A stretch of DNA of 64,000 nucleotides from the NCBI GenBank assembly GCA_963662155.1, contig OY759261.1:1-64000 (forward strand), in the 5' to 3' direction. Positions within the stretch are counted from its first letter, which is position 1. The number at the start of each line of letters is the position of its first letter. The DNA is from Lamellibrachia columna (taxonomy: Eukaryota > Annelida > Polychaeta > Sabellida > Siboglinidae). This document shows, in pieces, positions 47,023 through 57,464 of this stretch. The notes under the pieces were generated by a model. That model saw only the letters and a list, made by a program, of their open reading frames with translations. It did no database searches and was not told the origin of the DNA. The translations under genes and the position numbers were made by a program.

Positions 47023-47314
47023 TTAAAGGTGCTTCCTCAATTGAAAGTTTTAACTTTGTCATGTGATTGGCGAGAGGATGGAAGTCACGCCCATGATCAG
47101 CGTTGACCCACACAGTGTTTAACATTTTGGATATCCACTGTTTTGATCCTTCCCAGATCTAACTGAAATAATTTTTTGTAGATGATTCAAACAAAAATAG
47201 GCAGTTTTTATTAAATCGACTGCAGATGTTACATAAACTATTCATACACTATATATTTGGACACCAAACAATCGGATCTGAGATAGGCTAAATCAGTTGA
47301 GTAAGCAGTTCTAA
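47023..47314. mobile_element. TTAA-type MITE, short copy
   Basis: Starts TTAAAGGTGCTTCCTCAATT and ends TCAGTTGAGTAAGCAGTT followed by CTAA, which are inverted ends. The interior matches 54922-55416 in reverse (GGATATCCACTGTTTTGATC, CATGATCAGC). TTAA target sites suggest the piggyBac or Kolobok type. It is non-coding. Confidence 0.72.
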
Positions 47315-47319
47315 GCTTA

Positions 47320-48012
47320 GCTGTTCAACATTTTCTTTGCACATGTTGACTCAAGACTTTCAGGTGTCTGTGCTGAAATCATCTGATCTAAGGGTGTAAA
47401 TTGTTCAAAAAGTCACAGGTATATATTGTATCTGATAATCAAGTAAATTTATACAAATGAAAGAAATCTGTCTATTTTGCCTGACATGTTTGTGTGGAGA
47501 AGCATGAACAGAATATTAGATCCTTCAACTAGCTAAATGAGAACATCTGATTTTGCTACCCTCACCATGTTTATAACATAATTATATGCATCTGTTTTTT
47601 TGTATTATAAGTTCTAAATGAACTCATTTTGTACTGCTTTTGAAGTGTCATGATACCATCCCCTATTATTTATTTGGCTCAGAGGAGAAGTACCATCAGT
47701 TCCATTTAGATAATGTAACTTTGTTATCGAACAATACAATGTTTTTGTTTTAAAATCAAAAACCTGATGAGTTGTTAAATTTTTTGGCTTGCCTAAAACT
47801 TAAGCAAAATGGCTAGTGATAAGAAGTTTTTCAAATAAAAAATTAGAATATCATATTATGATTGAGCTGATGATATTAGGAAGTGAATATCATTGTTGTA
47901 AAATGATCATTATGATGCAAAGTAGCAAAGATATTTGAATACCCAACACAAAAAATGTGTTACACTGTCCATGTTGGACATTGTTCTGAAATTACTTTAT
48001 TTTTACAACAAA
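47320..48012. other. no gene recognised
   Basis: AT-rich spacer between the MITE and the broken gene; nothing further is seen. Confidence 0.4.
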
Positions 48013-49264
48013 ATGGATCATCCTGATCCAGTAGAAGTGAAAAAGCTGAAGGCAAGAGAGTGCCAAAGGAAACGGAGAGAAATTAATAGAGAATTCAGAA
48101 ACATTTGAAAGAAGGATGCCACACAACAACAAAAGAACTGGGATGCTAAGCGGCTAACTACGACAGAGGGAAAAGAGGAAACATCAAGGAGTTGAGAGAC
48201 TGAGACAGCAAAAGCATAGAAAGATTAAAACTGAATGGGTGGAAAGGACAGTCAGATCGAGAGGAGTAAAGAAACAAGGGAAACTAATGACACCTGCTGA
48301 AAGAAGAGAATATGAGAAGCAGAAGAAGGCTTATACAGTGTAGTAGAAAACAATTGACAGGTACAAAAAATGGTAGATTAAAGGAAAAAGATAGTGATAG
48401 AAAAAAGGGACGGTAAAGCAAAGCATGCTTGAAGACACTGTTGGTGATGAAGATGATGGAATAATGTCAGAAGACGCAGCTGAAGAAAAGGAAGGTCCCC
48501 AAGCACTGAATACCACAAGTAGGCAGCTCAGATATTACTACTGTAGAAAAATACTTGAAAGGATGCCACAACACAGAACACACAGAGCAGAAGCACTTCA
48601 GTCTATTATCCTCTCTGCTACACCTACCTCCAGAAAAGCATATAAGAAATGAGGGATTATGGTTAAAACAAGTGCACCAACCAAACAGTTTAATGCCAGA
48701 ATTTAAAGGGATGATCATGGAAAGGGATGTTTGCAGAAAAATATCATCAAATCATGCCCTCAGGATCAAAAGAAAATACAAGAAAATCTAACAAAAATGG
48801 CTAAAACACTGGCTGTTTCTAAAGGTAAAGTGTACAGGGATATTAGCATGCTCGCTGGGACTGCCAAATTTAGAAAAGACAGGGTATCCCCACAATGGAT
48901 TAATCGAATCCAGGATTTCTTCTTCAGAGAAGACATTAGCAGAGCTGTACCAGGGAAAACAGTGTGAGCTGCTTTCAAACAACACAAGGCAAAGTGTCTT
49001 CTGAGCATGACAGTTGAAGATGCATACAAAATCTTGTGAGATGAAAATCCAGCCTTCCCTTACAAGTTCACAATATTCAAGAAATTCTGTCCGCCAAATG
49101 TGAGGATCCCAAGGTTCAGTGATCGTATTCAGTGCACCTGTCCCAAGCACACAAATGTTGAAAGGAAGATAGCTGCTTTGAATGCCATCATGAAAAGATT
49201 GGTACTGGGTAATACCAATTTACATGTAGTCAGATTTCCAGGTATTACTATGTTAATCAAGGTA
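48013..49264 (+). pseudogene. broken transposon-like gene of uncharacterised invertebrate family
   Basis: An ATG at 48013 gives a Lys/Arg-rich start (VEVKKLKARECQRKRREINR) typical of a basic coiled N-terminus, then a TGA. Further pieces: LMTPAERREYEKQKKAY (about 48287); an acidic segment EDTVGDEDDGIMSEDAAEEK (about 48428); then NLTKMAKTLAVSKGKVYRDI with TAKFRKDRVSPQWINRIQDF and FFREDISRAVPGKT (48785-48965, stop TGA); LLSMTVEDAYKIL (stop); and FPYKFTIFKKFCPPNVRIPR with CTCPKHTNVERKIAALNAIM (about 49055-49195), a Cys/His cluster. Similar architectures occur as uncharacterised, repeat-associated proteins in invertebrates. The function is unknown to me. At least five disruptions make it a pseudogene. 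Short TGTCGC...GTCACA motifs flank it. Confidence 0.5.
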
Positions 49265-50340
49265 ATCTTCTTCGTATTTTATGAAAAAGTAATTTGAATC
49301 AGGTAAACCAACAGCCCAACCAAGTATAGAGACAGTTTGAAAATAAAGATTAATTTGATTAACCTTGTCGTTTATGTCATGTCTGTCATAATTAATGTCG
49401 CATCTGTCACACAGGGGTTTTTGTCCTGTAGAATGGAATCTATGAAAATAAGTGCCCCACGAGAGGTATGCTGAGTGAGGTGTGAGGTGTAGGACATAAC
49501 CAGACAATTAATTTATTTCTCTGTCCAGAAAAATTATGTTGGGTGGAACTTTTCCAACTGGATTTTCAAAAAGGGACACAATTTTGCACTGTCAGCACTA
49601 TCATTCGATAGTTTCAATGGAAAACCTAACATTTCTATTTTTGTCTTATCACAACCATCATAATACACCTCTAAAAAAAAAGAATTATCATTGTGGAAAC
49701 TTTTGCAGGAGATTTATAGATGTGACAGACGCGACACAAAAATGTGAATGGTCTATTTCATCATCCTATATAATAAAAGCCAGGCAGTAAGTTATCTTCT
49801 ACTTATTACCTTGGTACACTTTCAACCCCATACAATAACATTATATGTGAAAGAAATTATTTTAGGAAAGAAAATTATTCACTCCTAATTTTTGCACAAC
49901 TGTTCAATTTTTCATGACTTCGCTCATATGGAATCAGTAATTTATGGTTTATATTGTTGGTGAAGCTCCAGATACCTGGTTCGTTATATTTATCAGGAGT
50001 GAGTATTTTAGTGAAAAATTTGCAAGATCATTTTGTTGGATTATCAGATAACGGATAAGTTGAAACATGGTTCCATACGGTTTCTTTCACTGATCGACAA
50101 ATTTCTGTAAAGGCCGAGTGCAAAACTCACTCAAGACTCCCGCCTCCAATGGCATCTTTGGGATTTAAATGTGACGTAGAAACGCTTGTACCGTCTCGAA
50201 ATATGATTTGATTGGTTAACACTCAAATCATCCAGATTTGGTTTTAGTGCAGGGAACGAATTTAAATATTATTCAGAGTTTGGGTTTAAGCGTGTGATGA
50301 CGTGTATTTTGTTACAGCTGTATTTGTAAGCTGAACTTTT
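49265..50340. other. non-coding flank with TGTCGC motifs
   Basis: Contains TTTATGTCATGTCTGTCATA (49370), AATGTCGCATCTGTCACAC (49394-49412) and the inverse TGTGACAGACGCGACAC (49721-49737), probable element-internal repeats. Beyond 49800 nothing is recognised up to the LINE at 50341. Confidence 0.45.
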
Positions 50341-50546
50341 GGTAACTATATAGATTTGCAGAAAGCTTTCGATAAAGTGCCACATCAAAGATTGTTACTT
50401 AAACTAAAAGCCCATGATGTAATCAACTGGATAGAACAGTGGCTTACACACAGAAGACACAGAGTAATAGTAGATGGTGAGATTTCAAACTAGAAATCTG
50501 TTTTGAGTGGGGTACCACAGGGATCAGTATTAGGCCCTATACTATG

Positions 50547-50619
<73 letters not shown>

Positions 50620-50696
50620 GATTTGGAAGATGACATATCTAGCAAAGTACTGAAATTTGCAGATGATACAAAAGTATTCAGAAAGGTTACTGATGT
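50341..50696 (+). pseudogene. CR1-like LINE RT, left part of a split insertion
   Basis: This 5'-truncated start encodes YIDLQKAFDKVPHQRLLLKL, INWIEQWLTHRRHRVIVDGE, one in-frame TAG replacing Trp (about 50492), SGVPQGSVLGPIL, a (TA)n expansion, INDLEDDISSKVLKFADDTK and FRKVTDV. It is then cut by the pogo insertion. It continues at 59588 in phase (DKQSLQDDLNKLV). Same family as 3462-5336, opposite strand. Confidence 0.88.
50552..50617. repeat. (TA)n microsatellite inside a LINE RT frame
   Basis: About 32 TA units replace/expand the codons of the FLIYINDL motif and keep the frame (repeated Tyr-Ile). It is the same motif expanded in the other LINE at 42030-42056. Confidence 0.93.
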
Positions 50697-50698
50697 TA

Positions 50699-50724
50699 GG
50701 GGAGGCTTGGGAGAGTTGGGCCAC
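50699..50724 (+). repeat. left terminal inverted repeat of the pogo-like element
   Basis: 26 bp, exact reverse complement of 54119-54144, preceded by TA. A further GGGAGAGTTGGGCCACT follows at once (50727-50743), doubling the putative transposase site. Confidence 0.92.
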
Positions 50725-51067
50725 AGGGAGAGTTGGGCCACTCCCAATTTCATGGAAGTTGCAAGTTGTTGTGAACAGGTGCTGCCATCTATTTGAAGTA
50801 CAAGACATTATCTTTTTATTGATATAAGGGGCTTGACACGTTTAGGCTTGCTGTCCATGTTTTTAACAGAAATACATTTTATGCACAAAATAGTAAAAAT
50901 TGGACTCTAAGGTAACCAATTTTATATCTCTTCAATACTATTTAGTACACTGTTCTTGGGTGTTCTGCAAGATAGCTGTGACAGTCCTCTCCCATCAAGG
51001 CGTTTGCGAAATCCATGTGGTCAATGCCTGTGCTAAGATTTAGAATGAAATAAAAAATGGCGGGTAT

Positions 51068-51147
51068 GGGGAGAGTTGGGACACTCAGGGATGGGAGGGT
51101 TGGCCATGGCCCAACTCTCCCCGCATGGTGTCCCAACTCTCCCATCA
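51068..51147. promoter_or_regulatory. internal cluster of TIR-core motifs
   Basis: GGGGAGAGTTGGGACACT, GGGAGGGTTGGCCA, GGCCCAACTCTCCCC and TGTCCCAACTCTCCCAT occur within 80 bp, in both orientations. They share the GGGAGAGTTGGG core of the TIR, so they may be extra transposase binding sites. Confidence 0.6.
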
Positions 51148-51207
51148 CTTACATTTAGTGAATAATCTTTTCTCTAAAGCCTATTACTTTGAGTACGTAT
51201 AGTTTAG

Positions 51208-51345
51208 TGCATGAGGCAGACGGGACTATCAGATATAGGGCTACCTTGTGCTGTGATAGTGTTCCGAGCCGCCGCAGGGGGCGAGGAATATTATCACAGC
51301 ACAAGGTGGGCCTATATCTGATGTCACCGAGGCCGAATGCACCAG
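51208..51345. repeat. foldback (MITE-like) sequence upstream of the transposase
   Basis: The arm ATCAGATATAGGGCTACC, continuing TTGTGCTGTGATA, at about 51229-51259 is matched in reverse by TATCACAGCACAAGG and GGGCCTATATCTGAT at about 51293-51322 with only about two mismatches. The loop is G+C-rich (CCGAGCCGCCGCAGGGGG). Outer flanks are weakly complementary. Either a nested MITE or a strong hairpin in the 5' region. Confidence 0.7.
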
Positions 51346-51359
51346 CCGACATAGACCAT

Positions 51360-51480
51360 GATGCTAAACTTATGAATTTTATATGTAAATATTAATATAA
51401 ATATATTAATATATTTATAAATGTATTAATTAAATTTAATTAATTTATTTATAAATTAAATATTAAATATTTTATATCAT
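51360..51480. repeat. AT-only low-complexity tract
   Basis: About 110 bp almost purely A/T, with ATTAATATA and AATTAAATTTAATTAATTTA palindromic stretches, just upstream of the transposase start. Confidence 0.7.
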
Positions 51481-51588
51481 TAGTTGTTAGTGGGCAGCAG
51501 AATTACTATAGGTCTGGTTGGTAACTGCAGACTGCATCTTTCGAAATATTAATTTAAGTTTGTCTTAGTGATGTCATAATTTTTCCAG

Positions 51589-53561
51589 ATGCCACGAAAA
51601 TACCAAAGAAGATCAAATCGAGGTGCACCAGAAGATGTTCTACAGAGAGCAATGGAACAAGTCAGGGGAGGATGTAGCATCCGTGCAGCTGCTAAGGACT
51701 TTGATATAGCAAGAATGACTATCAAGAGATACATCAACAAGCATGATGGAGAAAATGGACAAAATGGTGAACGAAATAAGGTGTTTGGCTATGGAAACTG
51801 TCGACTGAAAAACATAATTTTTTCTCCAGAGAAGGAAACTGACTTGGCAACACATATTAAAACTTTGGCTGAACAATTTCATGGTATGACTAGAAACAAA
51901 TGTCGTGCATTGATTGTGGAAAGAAACCGTCTTGCAATCCGAACACCAGAGGCAACATCTCTTGCTAGGGCTAGTGCCTTCAACCGGTATACCGTGGGCA
52001 AATTATATGACAACCTCGGAAGCATTATGGACCTGCACAAGTTTGAATGTCACGATATCTATAACGTTGATGAGACGGGATGCACGACAGTTTCAGCACA
52101 TGAAAACATTGTAGTTGGAAAAGGAGTGAAGCAAGTGGGGTCAATCACCTCTGCTGTACGGCATCAATGCAGCTGGTAGTGTCGTTCCACCTATGCTAAT
52201 ATTCCCACGGAAAAACGTCCGTGAGCATTTCACCAAAGGTGGCCCCCCAGGGTGTATTGGGGGTGCAAATTCAAGTGGTTGGATCAACGAGGACCTATTC
52301 CTGGACTACCTGAACCATTTTATTTGCCACACGCGATGCAGCAAGGAAAATAAAGTTTTTCTTATCTTAGATAACCATGAGGCCAACATTTCTCTGGCTG
52401 CCATTGACTTGGCTAAAGAAAATGGTGTAGTGTTACTGACAATGCCACCACATACCAGTCATCGGCTTCAACCTCTCGATGTGTGCTGTTTCAAACCTTT
52501 CAAGACGACATATGCTCAAGCTATGGAAAACTGGATGCGATCAAATACTGGCAAAACAATTACGATATATGAAATACCTGAATTTGTTGCCCATGCTCAG
52601 TTGCATGGCCTCACTGCAAAAAACATTTTGTCAGCATTTCAAAGTACCGGCATTTTCCCTTACAACCGGGATTTGTTCGATGAAACAGACTTTTCGCCAG
52701 CCACAGTTACTGATCGAGATCTTCCAGAGGAGTTGGAGAGAAATGATCCAATACCTGCTGAACAACTACCAGCTCCCCAGCCAGAACCCAGTTCTACTGC
52801 AACACCGGTTCCCCAGCCAGAAACAGATTCTACTGCAACACCAGCCCGACAACCAGAACCAAGTTCTACTGTAACACCAGCCCAACAGCCAGAACCGAGT
52901 TCTACTGCAGCACCAGCACGACAGCCAGAACCGAGTTCTACTGCAACACCAGCTCCGGCTCAGCCAGGGCCAAGAAACCATTATGTATCGCCTGCTGATA
53001 TTGTTCCGCTTCCAAAAGCTGGTCCACGAAAGGTTACCAACAGAGGTCGCAAGAGAGGGGATACAAAGATTCTAACCGATACTCCAGTACATAATAGCAT
53101 AGCAGACGCACTAGCTGCTAGGCACACTAAAAAACGAAAGTCAAATCAACCAGTCAAACATAGAGCTAAAAAGTCCTTCATCAGAAAGTGATACCGAAGA
53201 TGTGCCATTCATGGAAAGTGGTGAAAGTGATGCTGATGAGCCAGATTACCAAATCATTGAAGGTGATTTTGCAGTTGTAAAATTTGTGTTGGCCAAATCA
53301 CGCATTGTCCATTATATAGCGCGGGTTCACGTTATTGATGGAGACGAGTGTGAAGGTGTTTTTCTTCGACGAGAATTCAGTCGTCATCAGACAATATCTA
53401 CATTCATGATTAATGATAAAGATGAAGCATCATTCCCTAAGAAGGACATCATCAGGAAGCTACCTGAGCCTCAACAGCTTGGTGGCACAGCTCGTCGAGC
53501 AGGAAAATTTACATTTCCTTGTGACTTCACACTATGGGATTTCCACTCGTCTCTTTATTAG
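51589..53561 (+). pseudogene. pogo/Tigger-like transposase with two frameshifts
   Basis: Part 1 (51589-52179) has an N-terminal psq-type helix-turn-helix (GAPEDVLQRAMEQVRGGCSI, AAAKDFDIARMTIKRYINK, residues 12-51), then TRNKCRALIVERNRLAIRTP, ATSLARASAFNR, and the first catalytic Asp in YNVDETGCTTV (161). The central DNA-binding part between RNKCRAL and IRTPE is shorter than expected, so an internal deletion is likely. After KQVGSITSA the frame breaks (about 52155). Part 2 (from about 52165; open to 53191) gives LYGINAAGSVVPPM, FLILDNHEAN (second Asp), PPHTSHRLQPLDVCCFKPFK (third Asp) and a Pro/Gln-rich 12-residue repeat. A second shift in an A-run near 53172 leads to the acidic tail SPSSESDTEDVPFMESGESD and the C-terminal EGDFAVVKFVLAKSRIVHYI, ending at 53561. 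It would cut and paste the element at TA, but is inactive here. Confidence 0.9.
52775..52970 (+). repeat. 36-bp tandem repeat coding a Pro-rich linker
   Basis: Five 12-codon units of the form QPEPSSTATPAR / QPETDSTATPAR lie in the transposase between catalytic core and C-terminus. They probably form a flexible linker. The count is likely variable between element copies. Confidence 0.85.
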
Positions 53562-53572
53562 ACATCATCGAA

Positions 53573-53645
53573 CCTATCACGTATTGTGCATCACATAGCA
53601 CAAGTTGACACTGTTGATTGGGACGAGTGTGAAAGTGTGCCTCAA
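53573..53645 (+). pseudogene. duplicated scrap of the transposase C-terminus
   Basis: CTATCACGTATTGTGCATCA and its continuation to GACGAGTGTGAAAGTGTGCC repeat, with divergence, the codons at 53291-53362 (SRIVHYIARVHVIDGDECEG), giving SRIVHHIAQVDTVDWDECES. It lies 12 bp past the transposase stop, so the tail exon was partly duplicated or a related element contributed it. Confidence 0.65.
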
Positions 53646-53878
53646 TATCACAGTCATTTTAAAATGTGTTAAAACACAGCATAATTCCATTTTAGGATTT
53701 GATATAGGGGTCTATGACCAAATAATCAGTGACATCATTAAAAAGTTAGAACTGGAATATTTTGCTGATCAAGGTTGACTTTTTCTACTGGACCATGTTC
53801 TTAATATCTATTAATGGTTTTTTTAAGTTTGGAATTAAATTGTTCACATTTTCCTTCACTGTCCCAAGTCTCCGATTT

Positions 53879-53960
53879 TGTGGCCCAGCTGTCCTCAGCT
53901 ATGGCCCAAGTATCCCTGGATATGGCCCAACTCTCACCACTCCCAGGGAGAGTTGGGCCA
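53879..53960. promoter_or_regulatory. right subterminal cluster of TIR-core motifs
   Basis: GTGGCCCAGCTGTCCTCAGC, ATGGCCCAAGTATCCC, ATGGCCCAACTCTCACCAC and the inverse GGGAGAGTTGGGCCAGG succeed each other in 80 bp, spaced by about 18-20 bp. They mirror the left cluster. Confidence 0.6.
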
Positions 53961-54118
53961 GGATGACACCTTTCAACAATCACCTCCTCTTTCTACATGT
54001 GTGCCTGCATTTTGAATCAGCTGACACAGATTGTATATTATGGTCTGTACATATCACAATCACAGGAAATGGTACTCTGCCATGAATAGAGAGAGCACAA
54101 TGTGTCAAAATGTAAAAA

Positions 54119-54144
54119 GTGGCCCAACTCTCCCAAGCCTCCCC
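54119..54144 (-). repeat. right terminal inverted repeat of the pogo-like element
   Basis: Exact inverse of 50699-50724, followed by the TA duplication at 54145-54146. Confidence 0.92.
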
Positions 54145-54421
54145 TACACACTGCCAAAAATAATTTTCTTATACAAGAAAATATTTCGTGAAACAAGAAG
54201 TTTCTTGAATTAAGAAAAAGTGTAAAAAAAATTTCTTCGCAAGTTCCAGATATGTGATTGAATAAGGACATTTTCTAGAATGAAGAAGATATTTCTTTCT
54301 TAAGAAAGATTTTAGATAAATATTCTTAATGCTATAATTTTTTTCTTGAATTAAGAACAAATTGTCTTACTTAAGAAAAACATTTGAAATAAATATTCTA
54401 GATGAAGAAGTTTTTCTTGAG

Positions 54422-54921
54422 TTAAAGCTGCTTCCTCAAATGGTTCAACCCATCGTGAATCCAGTTCATTTATGTCCAGATGTGTAGTGTGTGACTAGTT
54501 TAAGTAACGTGAGCAGTTTAATAAAAAATGCAAATTTTTTTAAAAATCATCGAAAGAATTTACTTCAGTCGTTAGATCTGGTAAGGATCAAAACAGTGGA
54601 TATCCAAAATTGTAAACGATGTGCGAGTCAGTGTCGATCATGGGCGTGACTTCAATCCTCTCGTCGATCACACAACAAAGTTACAAAGTTTCACCAAGGG
54701 TGAAAATCATGATTTTTCAGCATTTCGATATTCACTTCACTTAATGTTTCAACAATCGATCAAGTAATTTAATAGTTTGTCTGATTATTTCGCAAAAACT
54801 ACATACAAAAGTTGCACAAATGAGCTAGAATGTTGCAGTGGATACTAGGTAGGTTTGGTTTTTCGTAAAATTTATTTGAAATGAGACTAGCAAAAAAATC
54901 GAATTGAGGATGCACCTTTAA
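54422..54921 (+). mobile_element. TTAA-flanked MITE A, about 490 bp
   Basis: The flanking TTAA at 54422-54425 and 54918-54921 enclose ends AAGCTGCTTCCTCAAATG and AATTGAGGATGCACCTT, which are inverted repeats. There is no ORF. It shares its right TTAA with the next copy. Confidence 0.78.
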
Positions 54922-55420
54922 AACTGCTTCCTCAACTGATTTAGCCTGTCACAAATCCGGTTCATTTGTGTCCAAATATGTAGTGTGTGAATAGTTTATG
55001 TAACATCCATAGTCGATTTAATAAAAAAATGCATATTTTTGTTCAAATCATCAAAACAATTGACTTTAGTCGCTAGATCTGGTAAGGATCAAACAAGTGG
55101 ATATCCAAAATGGTAAACACTGTGTGGGTCAATGCTGATCATGGGCATAACCTCCATCTTCTTGCCGATCACATGACACAGTTACACAATTTCACCAAGG
55201 AAGAAAATCGTGATATTTCAGCATTTTGATTTTCACTTTAGTTAATGCTTGAACAAGCATTAACTAATTTAGCAGTTTGTCTGATGATTTCACAAAAACT
55301 ACATACAAAAGTTTCACAAACGAGCTAGCATGTTGCAGTGGATACTAGGTAGGTTTTTTTTTTTTATAAATTATTTGAAATGAGACTAGCAAAACAATCG
55401 AATTGATTAAGCACCTTTAA
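54918..55420 (+). mobile_element. TTAA-flanked MITE B, about 495 bp, head-to-tail with MITE A
   Basis: Ends AACTGCTTCCTCAACTG and AATTGATTAAGCACCTT, TTAA at 54918-54921 and 55417-55420. The interior is clearly homologous to MITE A (GGATATCCAAAATGGTAAAC, CATGATCAGC-type segment) but diverged, so the pair is old or was assembled from two lineages. Confidence 0.78.
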
Positions 55421-55757
55421 AAAAACAATTCTTACTGAAGAAATAAATGTTAAATAAATATTCTTTAAACAATTTTTTTTGCAATTTGTGCACATCAATA
55501 TTTTCTTTCCACCCACAAATTTGTAATTTTATGCATATTGGTAAAGGAAACAATCTTGGCAAAGTAATAAGATGAAATGTGGCACATAATGCTATGTCAA
55601 CAGCAGAGGTGTATTAGTTTGACGTGTACAGATTGGGTGAAAGTAATTCACCATAGAGGGGCTGCACTATTGCTAGCATGTTGTTCTGTGTTAATTTGTT
55701 GACTCGAACTTCATTAATTTTGATTTACTGATGAATAATGTCTGACTTGTCAACTGT

Positions 55758-56033
55758 GTGACAAGAAGGCCCTACACAGCTTTAAAACTGCCAGTGAATA
55801 TAATTCACCATAAAACAGGCTTGTTATCACATGCATGTCAATGCAAAGGCCATTTTCCAGGATCACATTCACATTCAAATACAAATGTTTATGCATTATA
55901 TATGCATCATAATTATATTAGCAAAGCTACATGTTCTAATATAAGCATCATTCAATGTAATACAACTATATACACCATGGTCTTACTTTTAAAGTGGATT
56001 TACACGTCAGACAATGATTCTAAAATGTGCTGA
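55758..56033 (+). other. 91-codon frame conserved with copy 2 (37433-37708, minus)
   Basis: Both copies read MTRRPYTALKLPVNII, then HKTGLLS and SNTNVYALYMHHNYISKATC, at the same length of 91 codons. The differences are mostly replacements near the ends. No domain recognised. Open length alone is weak evidence in two recent copies, but it is the best-preserved frame unique to the element. Confidence 0.3.
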
Positions 56034-56935
56034 GGATTCTGCTAACTACAGGGCACTTTTTCAAAGTCTGACAAAGAGCATGTTTTGCAACTGTATTTAC
56101 AATTCATACAATGTGAATGTTAATTTTATTAATGATGAATTTATTAATGAATTTATGGGCATTTGAAATATAAAATGTTTGGGGGTTGCATTCAAATACA
56201 TGCTCTCTGTTGAGTCTGGATTAAATTGTTTAGCTATTGCACGAATAGAACAATTTTAATATAAAAGTTTGTGGTATGCAATCAAATGCACTGAAAATGT
56301 AACGACTGCATGTGAATGTGCATGGCTACTGCATGCCATCCAAAATGTGCATTCAAATGCATTTGCATTTGTTAACAAGTCCGCTACCAAATAATATTTA
56401 AATGTAATATTACTGATTATCATTTCACTCAAATATTTTTGATATATTATCAGATCACGTGCGATATGAGTGAAATTTCAAACATAAGTTTTCGCTATTG
56501 ACTCTTGGAGTAAAAAATATGTTGGTTCTATTGCATTAATTATTTCTGATGGACAGGTGCTTATAAACTACTAGAGCTAGGATACGATGTAAAATATCTC
56601 ATCCAAGCATAATTTACAGTAATCAAGAACACATGAAATAAAAATTTATTAATCGGGTATTCAGCATAAGTGTAATCTTTGTTCAGCACACTTTGATTTT
56701 AAAAGTACTGTCAGTGTGTGTGCTCTGTAAATGTATGCCTGACATGAGATTTAGATTTAGGTCAGTCTCCTATGACATAATACTTGTGACACACATGCAG
56801 TGAGACCACACTCTCAGTGCCCCAGTGGTCTCATTAAGGGTCTGCTAATGAGGGTTATGTGAGGGTCACCAGTTAGTTTCCACATCTGGATAATCTAGTA
56901 CCAGGGTGGTAGTAGAAGCTGTGCTGCTTATACAA

Positions 56936-57202
56936 CTAGTAGGAAATACATGATAAAGAAGACTTCTGGATGATTTGACTTGTATCCTGTTCATTCCATG
57001 AGACAAAAGGTAAGAATGTTGTCCAGGCATATTCTTTTATAGCAATTTGACATGTGGCCCAGCCATGCAATAAACACAGTGAATATATTTTGTGTGCAGC
57101 AGCCGGGCTGTTTGAAAAATGGCAGTTTGCATTTGTTATTATATTCAGTACTTTCAACTTGTCAACTTGATCATGAGTAGAAATGAAAATACCCATTAAC
57201 AT
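56936..57202 (-). other. 88-codon frame in CACTGC copy 3
   Basis: Counterpart of 36287-36487: NSPAAAHKIYSLCLLHGWAT, then TAFLPFV-like codons and WNEQDTSQIIQKSSLSCIS. Parts are also seen in copy 1. The family is unknown, and it may be a decayed exon of the ancestral element. Confidence 0.25.
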
Positions 57203-57464
57203 GTCATAATTCTGACTGTTTTAACTTTCATGAAAGCTAATGTGTAATAAAATAAATCTATGGATGAAATCCTTGGCTTTCACATACTAGGAAGTTCACT
57301 AATTGTATCTACTGGCAATGTATTGTTCCTTCTTTGATGTGTGCAGAATGACATGGACATCTAAATCGTGCCATTGCTATTATGTCTTTGAAATTGTACA
57401 CAATTCAAATGCTTTTAAAATTTCAACTAATTGTTACTACGGCAATTTAGTTTTGCATTTGTTT

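Larger units (their letters stand above)
50699..54144 (+). mobile_element. pogo/Tigger-like DNA transposon, 3.4 kb
   Basis: The 26-bp terminal inverted repeats are perfect: left 50699-50724 beginning GGGGAGGCTTGGGAGAG, right 54119-54144. TA duplications flank it at 50697-50698 and 54145-54146. It contains a transposase gene with two frameshifts (51589-53561). Subterminal copies of GGGAGAGTTGGGCCAC lie in both orientations at 50725-50743, 51068-51147 and 53879-53960. A foldback sequence lies at 51208-51345. TA target, TIRs and a D-D-D type transposase identify the pogo branch of Tc1/mariner. Perfect TIRs point to a recent insertion; this copy is not autonomous. Confidence 0.92.

Noticed and set aside
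50503..50796. ORF containing a long Tyr-Ile run
   Set aside because: It is the LINE RT frame read through a (TA)n microsatellite into the pogo TIR, not a separate protein.
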